Of a DNA stretch of 64,000 nucleotides, positions 56,193-64,000 are shown in pieces (position 1 is the first letter of the stretch; the number at the start of each line of letters is the position of its first letter). Source of the DNA: Turbatrix aceti (taxonomy: Eukaryota > Nematoda > Chromadorea > Rhabditida > Panagrolaimidae); assembly GCA_963969345.1 (NCBI GenBank), contig OZ017766.1, forward strand, positions 9,052,001 to 9,116,000. Reading direction: 5' to 3'. A model generated the notes under the pieces. It had not been told where the DNA came from and ran no database searches. It saw nothing but the letters and a program-made list of their open reading frames with translations. The translations under genes and the position numbers were made by a program.

Positions 56193-59105
56193 CTAAAAAA
56201 ATGGGAATGAAAAAAAAAGGTGATAAAAAATGACACGAACGATGGTAAATCTCCAGTTTTATAAAAACGTCGCAGGAAAGTGTGCATTTGTCTTCACAAT
56301 ACTTTATATAAAAACTATAGTTTTCAGGACCGTAACACGCAAAAAAATTTAAAAAATCGAAAGAAATTGATTGAAAACGCATAAAAAACGGTAAAAATAA
56401 AAAAATCGTATCTTGCAAAGAAAATTTTAGAACTGATATAACTTTCGTTGCGAAACCATCGACTTTAAAAGTAACATTTTATGCTCGGATTTTGTTACTT
56501 TTTTACGATGTCTTGGAAGAAACATTTTGTTTTTGAATTTTGTTACTTTTTTACGATACGAAAGTTGGACGACATTTTTTGTCCTAAAACGATTCTTTTG
56601 TCGTTTTTTGTATTGCTTGGAAATTTGATTAAAAAAATACGCTGGAGGCTAAATTTTGATGTAAAAAACATTTAAAAATTTTTGAAAGTTGTTGGCGAAC
56701 GACGAAATCGGAAAAAATACATAAATAAAAAATTACACCAACAACCTCCAGTTTTTTTTAAAAAACGCTATCGTAAATTTCCAGTTTTATAAAAACCCCC
56801 TCGGAAACCACCAAAAATGGTGAAAAAATCTACCAGTTATCTCACATCAGAAAAAAATCGATAATGCAGTTAAAATCAGAAAATCGCGTTAAGAAAAGTT
56901 GAATAAAAATAAATAAGAACAATTTTTGTGTGAAAAAGTTTTCCGGAACTGGAAACAGTTCTTAAAATCAATGAAATGAAAGAGTAGCCGTCCTTTTTCG
57001 TTCTTTCTTCTTCCGCTTTGCGAAATGGATGGATGAGCTTTGGACATGTGCATAATCCCCGGAAAGCTGACCGGAGATGCATGGAGGGAGCGCATGCTGG
57101 GTGGGTGGAAGAAAAATGAAAAAAAAAAGTTGCTACGCGCGCGCGCGCGGGCGCCAAAGACAATTTGTGAGAAATTAGAGACAATTGCGAGTGTCTGAAG
57201 AGGTGTAAAATCACCGCGGGATAGGACATGGACAATTTGACGGGGGAGGCAAAGAGTGAACGAGTGTAAAAGGATTCGATCGCAAGTTACGATCACACAG
57301 TAGTGTAAAAGCTGCGCGGAGAGGTCAGGTACGCGACTAAAAGACAAAAATTTTGTCGTGTACCCACTCAGTTGCATTCCATTCCCGATGAAAATGGAAG
57401 TACCCAAAAATCAGGGATCTCGCGCTTTCAAACGTGATTAGCCTACGCGCATCGCTCGCTCCCATCCATCCATCGATCGAACAAACGAACGAGTTTTTTT
57501 TGAATTATGCACAAAAAAATTATAAACAAAAAATCAATTCAGGTAAATTCGCCATCGCGTGCGCAAAAAAATGATGAATCCAATCCATAACCACTTTTTT
57601 TTTGTTGTATCAAGTTGTCAAAACAGAAGCAACGAGAAAAACGGGAAAGGAAAAAAAAAGCCAAAAAGCGCGTGCAATAAAAATTGAACAAACATCAGCG
57701 CGCGCGCGCACTCTCTCTACTTTCCTGCAAGAAGAATGCACGAACGCACATTACATCTATTGGGTTATCCTAGCATCTGTCCGGCACACGCACCGACGAT
57801 GGACGATGAGCGCGGTGAGCTGCACCAGCGGTGGAGAAAGAAGAAACAACGATGATGTTGCTCGTTTCGGCTCGGCTGTTGTCCGTGAGTCAGTTGTCCT
57901 GGTTGCTGCTCTTCGCGGGAAGACGACATCAGGAGGAGGATGGAGGAGCGACGACGATGGTTACTTGGTGATGCGCATGTGTATTATCTGATTCATAGCG
58001 ATAGGATCAGGAGAGAAATCAATTTTTTGTGCATTTTTTTTGAAGTTTGATGGAAAAGTTGTTTTGGGAAAAAACTTGGACAAGAATGGCGAATTTGGCT
58101 CAAAAATTCGCGAAAATGGATAAATGACAATTTTGTTACATTTTGCAGACTGTATCGATTCAGAAAACCCAAAAAAGCTCAAAAAAACAAAAAAGTATCG
58201 TTTTTGGAAAAAATATCGTAAAACTTATCTATCGTAAAAAAAGTAACAAAATCCGAGCAAAAAATGTTACTTCTGGATTGTCAATGGTTTCGCAACGAAA
58301 ATTTCCTAACAATCGTTAGTTTCTTATCGTAAGGTATGATTTTAGTGTTTTTGAAAAATTGTTTACCCTTTTCACCCAAAAAATATGTTTTTTTCATGTT
58401 TTTAAGAATTTATGAAATTTTACAGTTTTTTTGCATTTTACGGCCAATTTTTTAATTTTACGATAAAAAACAGTGAACAAACCTTCAGTCGCTTGATCAT
58501 ATTCATCGTCGGCATGCCGACCAGTCAGTGAGTGCCCAGGTCAACCAGCCGTAGCAGGGGATGGATGACCCGTTTGAAAAGGAATGCCAATTGATTGTAA
58601 AATTATCTGTTGCTTGGATCAGGCGCGCGGAAGTAGTAAATATTTAGAAGACAGTCAACTCAACTCCTCCGATGGATTGAATCGTTGCGTTGCCTGATGG
58701 AAGCGGTAGTGATGGTATGTAATCGTGGTGGTCGGTTCTTATCTTTATTTTTTTTTTACGATTCCACCGGTGTCACTGCAAAGTCAGAAGGTGTACATAC
58801 GTTGTACTGATCGAAACCTGTTTTTGTTACCGGGTAGCTTAGTAAGTTAGTATACTATTGTATGTATAAGTGCACATGAGTTTGTGTCTGATCTGGGAGA
58901 AACAAACATCGCTAGCAACTTTTTTTTTGGTGGGAGAACCTTAGCATGCGTAAATTTTTTATTTGACCAGACAATTTTTTTTCAGGGAAACCGACGTCGG
59001 CTAGGTTGCCTAGGGGACTTTTTTGGCAACATTGGAGAAAGCAAAATTTTTCAGATAAACGAAAATAATTTTTTTAAGGAAAAAAATATTTTTTTTGGAT
59101 CAAAA
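56193..59105. other. CDC14 upstream and intergenic DNA
   Basis: No supported gene. It holds diverged dispersed repeats (56410-56600, 58195-58335), a CG-alternating tract at about 57136-57155 and another at 57697-57711, and CCATCCATCCATCGATCGAA at 57462, similar to a word upstream of RCC1. The CDC14 promoter and any noncoding first exon should lie here. Confidence 0.4.
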
Positions 59106-59109
59106 ATAT

Positions 59110-59480
59110 TTTTTGTCTAAATCGTTTTTGAAAATGTGTCCCGACGCGAAAGTATGATATTCTTTTCATGTCGAGAGATAGAAAATTGAATAAAGTAAAT
59201 TTTCGCGCCGGGATAAAAAAAATTGGACCAAATGTCTTGACACGAAAGTCGCGATTTCGTGCCAGGAGAAAAAAATTGAAGTGTTGCAACACGAAAGTCA
59301 CATTTTCGTGTTGAGAAAAAAAGTGGTTTGACGCGTGTTGTTTTTTCGTGCCGGGACAAAAAATAATGAAATATCCTGATACGAAAGTTTTTGTTTCGTG
59401 TTAGGATACATTTTTAAAATTGTTAGGATAACAATTTTAATCAAGTATCCCGAAACGAAAGTTGCATTTTCGTGTTGAAA
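59110..59480. repeat. Array of short CACGAAA…TTTCGTG hairpins
   Basis: Six or so units at 45-75 bp spacing. Each pairs (C/G)ACGAAAGT with a following TTTCGTG and ends in a GGGA/GAGA-like base run. The clearest unit reads CACGAAAGTCACATTTTCGTG in two halves (59289-59310). Similar units recur at 62700-62935. Confidence 0.6.
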
Positions 59481-62114
59481 CAAAAACGATTAACAAAATT
59501 CCACATTTGAGAAACCACGTGAATAATCATGGAAGAAAAATTGTTTTGAAGCCAACAAGAAGCTTCGACACGACGATTGATGGACTGACTGATGGATCGT
59601 CTTATGTACGCTTCTCCTGACATGAGCGTGTACACGTGCACGTGTAAGATTGCAGAGGGGGGAGGAATGGGCTGCTGCTGCGGAGGTGAGGTGCCCATCC
59701 ATTAGTCATGTTCAACAGAAAAAAAAATTATAAATTCTCAACGAAACAAATAAACAAAAGTATGATATCAGCCATCAACATTCGTTCAAAAAATTCTACT
59801 AAAAACCAAATTTTCTGCGTATGTATAAAAAAAAAGTTGCCAGCTTGTTGAGATGAACAATAGAAAGACAACTGCGCTGATTTTAATTTGTTGTCGACGA
59901 TCATCGCGATCGCGATCGTTGTGGGCCAAGTCAAAAGATAAAAGACAATGCACGGGACATAACTAACTCAGGTGAGTGTGTTTCCGGTAGTTAACATTGT
60001 GAACAATTAAAAAAAAATATTTTTTTAAAAAAAAAACTAAGTTTGCGGTAAACTTACATCCATGATTATTTATTTACTGGTTGGCCCAGTGGTCGAAAAA
60101 CAAATAATCTCGACTAGAACAACTTGGGGAAGTAGTAAACGACTGGATGCGGTGGTGGTGTCCGAGAGTATCTGTCCACCTCACCACTCCAAGTCGGCAT
60201 GGATGGACAGGAACATCGGTGATAGATCTCGACGAAAGTGATCACTGCGCCTGCACGCACGCCGAACAGCAAGCAATCAATTTATTACTATTTGTCAAAG
60301 GCCCGTGACGTAACCACACGTGTGCCGACATCGCCGACAGCGATGATGACAAAGGGGACACATGTCATGGCAGGTATGTACGCAAGCTCAGCGGTTATGA
60401 AAAAAAAATTTTTAAATTACAGACATTTTAAAAAATGGATTGGAAGTATTCAAGTGCCCGGGCTGGGGTGTGGCAATACATGCGTCGACCCAAGCATGAT
60501 AACATGATGTATGGCCCCCGACGGGTTAAATTTGGGTATATGTACTACATATATGCCCTTGAATTGACCCCGAAAAATCTGTCCCCATGGATTTTTCCCG
60601 TGGGATAATTTTGTTGGCATGTTGCAAAACGACAAAAAAAACGGAAAATTGGCATTGGCGACAGATTGATTAATTTCCGCAACAGTCGCCAGGCCGATTG
60701 AATTGACACCTTTGAGCCTTGTTCGAACAACGATGTATGTAACCTAACCTGGTCGATGGCAGTTGTCCTTCCCACTGCGGCCGCGGCCGCAACAGATGTT
60801 TCTGTGCTCTCTGAACTTGTTTGATTGTTGGTAGTAAGTGCACGTTGTCGAATCACACGTCGGCAAAAATGGCAAATCAAGAGAATAAAAACTTTTACCA
60901 CGCACGTTGCGTGCAACATGTTGAAACCCATAAAAACCTCATGACTGTAAATCGGTCACCATGAACATCATGCATGACGATGCCTTCTCAAAACCCCCCA
61001 AAAAAATAAAGATCAAATGAAGGTCACAAAAAGAACCACAACCAGTTGATGCGGATGTCTACAAAAACATAGTATGTATATCCACATGTATTTTTTGGCC
61101 TCATGACGCAAAATCCGTTTCGTCAAAAAACACGTTAGACATCCCCCGAATTTTTCCATTTTTTACCTCAGGGTACTTTTACTCTCTTACAACATGCTGA
61201 TTCAACACATTTATGGCAATTTAGTTTTTTACTACCCCAACTTTGGTTTACGACAACCAAGTTCCGCGTCTTTGGATCGTCTCCAAAGTGGACGTGCAAA
61301 CATGCATTGCGCATCACTCTCATATCACTCTTTCCACTGGATTTTTGGAGAACAAAAATATCAACGATTGGATACTCCTGTACCCGGAGGAGTCAGACGA
61401 CGATTTTTACGGCACCGCAGAAGGACAACCAAAAACCTGGGTTGGGTGGTTTTACGGCTGTTGTACATGGTTTCTGGTTTGTATATAAAGCCAGAGAAGG
61501 GTTGGGGGGAAGCCTGATGTCTGACGGTAGTCGTGGATTCATTGGTCTGTTATTAGAGTTTTACAGAGTCTGTAAAGCTTACAGAATATATATTGTGTTT
61601 GCAAAGATAATTTTGTTGAATTCTGTATCATTCTGACAAAAATTGTAAAGAATACAGCGACTGTAAATATTTAATACAGTTAAACTCATAGGAATTTACG
61701 GAGTCTGTATACAGACACTGTAAAGCTTCTGTAAGTTATCAGTACAGACATAATCTTATCTTGTGTAGCGCGCAAAGATTGCATCTTATGCGCTCTGTCC
61801 GATTGTCCCACCCCCGCGACTGACCAAGTCGCTGCGGCACGCAATCTCGTCAGTCCTTGATCCCCCAACATCCTGTGTGCCCACTCCCTATTATTTGTCC
61901 TTTAGTTCGTGAGCCTCAATAAATGTATGTTATATAAGACGGAGTATCGGAAGAATTGGGGAAAGGTATCTTGTAGCTCCTTGCGGAACTGTATCACACG
62001 CCAACGCTACACTTGTAACACCCCGCGAATAAATATCTTTGATCTTTTTAGAGTTGTTTTTTTTTGTTTTTTCACGAGTTTTAGAAATGTTTTGAGATCT
62101 CACTGATTTTTCAG
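59481..62114. other. Intergenic upstream of glutaminase
   Basis: Mixed composition, no confident gene. GCGGCCGCGGCCGC lies at about 60778-60791. TACAGA/CTGTAA words recur at about 61560-61745 (GTCTGTAAAGCTTACAG and related). The 5' exons of the glutaminase gene are probably somewhere here but could not be identified. Confidence 0.35.
61225..61488 (+). CDS. Candidate coding exon, unrecognised
   Basis: After a possible acceptor (GGCAATTTAG at 61215-61224) an open frame of 88 codons runs to TAA at 61486-61488. Its translation looks protein-like rather than low complexity (VPRLWIVSKVDVQTCIAHH, NINDWILLYPEESDDDFYG, KTWVGWFYG). I do not recognise it. No in-frame ATG is present and joining it to the next glutaminase exon does not keep the frame with the donors I tried. 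It may be an exon of an unknown gene, a transposon fragment or chance. Confidence 0.2.
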   Translation, partial: FFTTPTLVYDNQVPRLWIVSKVDVQTCIAHHSHITLSTGFLENKNINDWILLYPEESDDDFYGTAEGQPKTWVGWFYGCCTWFLVCI

Positions 62115-64000
62115 AATCCACAACGGCTACCCTCGGGCATTCCAACACCTCGCCTCCACCGTATACCGGTCTAGGTATAGGATCTGGTGAACCGGAAGCA
62201 AAAATGAAACCTGTGCACTCAACTGCTACCGGTAAGTATGTATAATAAATATTTAGAGTCTGCTCCGTTGCTCCCTCCTCGGAACAATGAATTTAAATTG
62301 ACTCCCCGGAGAGTAACCGAGATAGATGTTGACATTCTGTTTTTTTATTGCTACAACAACGAGGGGTGTTTTTCCAATCTTAGGAGTACACTAGAGACCA
62401 AAGCTGGGGCTTTCCTCGGGGTCTACCTACTGCTATAAAGGTTTAACGGCAGCAAACGAAAAAATCGTACTACACTGTCTCTTTTGTTGACCTTCCGTAT
62501 CACGACCGGTGTGGTGTCTCTGCAAACTTATACTTACATTAGTGCTACCTGACGTCAGGGGATTTCCCGAATTTTCTGAATAAAATGGCAAGATCCAGTA
62601 ACTCGTTTCCAAGCGCTGACATGGGTAGGCTTTTTGCTTTTCTTCAGCAATCGAGAAGATAATGACTAAAAAAATAATAGTGACATCAATTAGCAGTGTT
62701 CCCAACGCGAAAAGAAAACATTCGTGTCGAGACATGTAATTGCAAACGCACTGCGCACTAATATCCTAACACGAAACTACAACTTTCGCGTCGAGACAAA
62801 AAAACTGATTAGTCGATAACAAAACTTTCGTGCCGAGAATTCTAATTGCAAATTGCCGTAAGCGCCGCGCTGCGCACTGATATCTCGTCACGAAAACACA
62901 ACTTTCGCTTCGAGACACTTTTCCCCAAAACTTCGCAAAAGTGATCGTAAAAACACTTTTTCGTCTTTTCTCGTTTGTCCTTTGTGCTTGCAACCTGGAT
63001 TTGAACCTTTTGCCTACTGTTGACTCTCAACTTTACTATTCTGTAAACCTCTTTTATGGCTGTCACTCACGTGAACCACAAAATATAGACATTTCCAGTG
63101 GCCTAATAAAAAAAGTGGTGTCTACATTCTTCGATTTACGACCTTTGATTTGATTTCTAAGATTGAGTGTTATAGGTCCTTTTTATCCGTCGACATTGTC
63201 ATAAAAATCATGAACCATTTTCAGTGGAAACCTACCGTAAAATTCTCGATAGAAAAAGTTCAATTCAAGAAATTCTGCGCATTACCGCGGATGGACTGTC
63301 AAACGTCTTTGCCCGCGATCAAAAGACACCCGAACAACTCGTCTACGATCTTTTCAAATTGCCAAACAAAAACGAAGCCAGCATTGGAAAGTTAGTTTCG
63401 GTGCTTCGGAGCTATGGACTTAGGGACAGTGATCCGAGGCTTCAGCCTATGATGGCACGTATCCTGGAAATTGAACACACACGCGAGAGTATCAGCAACG
63501 AAGTTCGCGATCCGAAGCACTGGAAAATGAATCGTAAAGATTTTACCGAGTTTGTTTTTTTTTTCTTTTTCTGATGCTGATTTGAGTGTTTTATTGATGT
63601 TTGATGTTTTTTTTAAGAGCCATCGCCCCGAGCATTGGAATTATTTCTCGTACACTACAGAACAATCTCGTCATCCCCAGCTGGGGGCCTTTCTGCTCGG
63701 TCATCAAAGAGATCTACGAAAAAGTTTGTGGATTTTTAACAAAAAATTTATTTTATTGCGGTGGAAAAATACAGTAACTCTAATTTTTAGTGCCGCAAAA
63801 TTGACGGCGGCAGCGTAGCAACCTACATCCCCCAACTCGCGCGCCAAAATGCCAACTGCTGGGGTGTATCGATCTGCACAGTCGATGGACAGAGATTTTC
63901 AATCGGTGACGCGACGACACCTTTTTGCATCCAGTCCGTGTCCAAAGCCTTTAATTATGCCATTGCTGCTTCGAGACTCGGCGAGGACAGTATCCATCGC
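62115..64000 (+). CDS. GLS: Glutaminase (kidney type), 5' part, cut by window end
   Basis: Converts glutamine to glutamate and ammonia, normally in mitochondria. Exons 62115-62231 (partial start unknown), 63225-63549, 63618-63723, 63791 to beyond 64000. The first exon encodes a Ser/Thr/Pro-rich leader. The second matches the EF-hand-like N-terminal domain (LVYDLFKLP, LVSVLRSYGLRDSDPRL). The third gives NNLVIPSWGPF. The fourth enters the serine-dependent beta-lactamase-like fold: ATYIPQLARQNANCWGVSIC, TVDGQRFSIGD and FCIQSVSKAFNYAIA, where the catalytic Ser-x-x-Lys is intact. All three visible junctions keep frame. The start codon, the transit peptide and the rest of the catalytic domain and ankyrin repeats are outside or unresolved. 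Confidence 0.9.
62700..62935. repeat. CACGAAA/TTTCGTG hairpin repeats in a glutaminase intron
   Basis: Units such as ATTCGTGTCGAGACATG, ACACGAAACTACAACTTTCG and TCACGAAAACACAACTTTCG recur between exons 1 and 2, together with a duplicated TGCGCACTAATATC/TGCGCACTGATATC block. Same family as 59110-59480. Confidence 0.6.

Noticed and set aside
56889..57407. 172-codon minus-strand ORF upstream of CDC14
   Set aside because: No domain, overlaps CG-alternating and T-rich tracts, does not splice in frame to CDC14 by any junction I tried.
57602..57991. 129-codon plus-strand ORF
   Set aside because: Low-complexity, includes CG tract; no splice or family support.
60545..60931. Minus-strand ORF with a hydrophobic N-terminus and a run of Ala
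   Set aside because: Signal-like start and a possible donor (CAG|GTTAGG), but no partner exon found and the Ala run comes from a GCGGCCGC simple repeat.
62433..62735. Minus-strand ORF with a hydrophobic segment inside the glutaminase intron
   Set aside because: Overlaps the hairpin repeats, no recognisable family.
1..64000. CRISPR arrays, tRNA or rRNA genes
   Set aside because: No spaced identical repeats with unique spacers, and no cloverleaf with A/B boxes or rRNA segments recognised by eye; a covariance-model scan would be needed to exclude small RNAs.

Overview
The window is metazoan nuclear DNA. Genes are split into GC-rich exons by short, very AT-rich introns with GT..TTTTCAG-type borders, and the proteins are animal families (NAB, RMI1, TMEM144, receptor guanylate cyclase, RCC1, CDC14, glutaminase). 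Compact genes, T-rich introns and TTTTCAG acceptors fit a nematode best, but a tardigrade or another small-genome invertebrate cannot be excluded from the sequence alone.

Layout. (1) 1-5.9 kb: a NAB-type transcriptional co-regulator (+), with a probable upstream first exon and a 2.6-kb intron holding three hAT-like MITEs. (2) 5.9-10.2 kb: intergenic, with a ~2-kb foldback element and palindromic MITEs. (3) 10.2-13.6 kb: an orphan zinc-finger protein (+, 7 exons, 616 aa), tail-to-tail with RMI1 (-, 11 coding exons, 726 aa). One RMI1 intron holds a 4.2-kb Mutator-like (MULE) transposon that encodes a transposase and an OTU cysteine protease in one reading path. (4) 24-26.3 kb: TMEM144-like transporter (+, 358 aa), head-to-head with RMI1. 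(5) 28.2-38 kb: receptor guanylate cyclase (-, 10 exons, 1506 aa). (6) 38-46 kb: 8 kb without a recognisable gene but with several non-autonomous transposons, including a GGCCGG-rich element with a perfect 8-bp target duplication. (7) 46.1-51.4 kb: RCC1 (+) with a histone-H1-like N-terminal extension of ~345 residues. Its last intron carries a 1.5-kb element made of GGGGAACT/AGTTCCCC repeats, nested inside an older palindromic MITE. (8) 52.9-56.2 kb: CDC14 phosphatase (-). (9) 56-62 kb: mostly noncoding. (10) 62.1-64 kb: 5' part of a kidney-type glutaminase (+), cut by the window end.

RMI1, RCC1 and CDC14 all serve chromosome maintenance or mitosis, but they are separate genes in different orientations, so this is not evidence of an operon. 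The most unusual content is the transposon and repeat layer: the MULE-OTU element, nested elements whose boundaries and target duplications can be read directly, and introns of one gene that share their own repeat family.

Exon borders were placed by eye from reading frame, splice consensus and protein family knowledge. Coding lengths of the seven complete gene models sum to multiples of three. Start codons of NAB, CDC14 and glutaminase are the least certain points.
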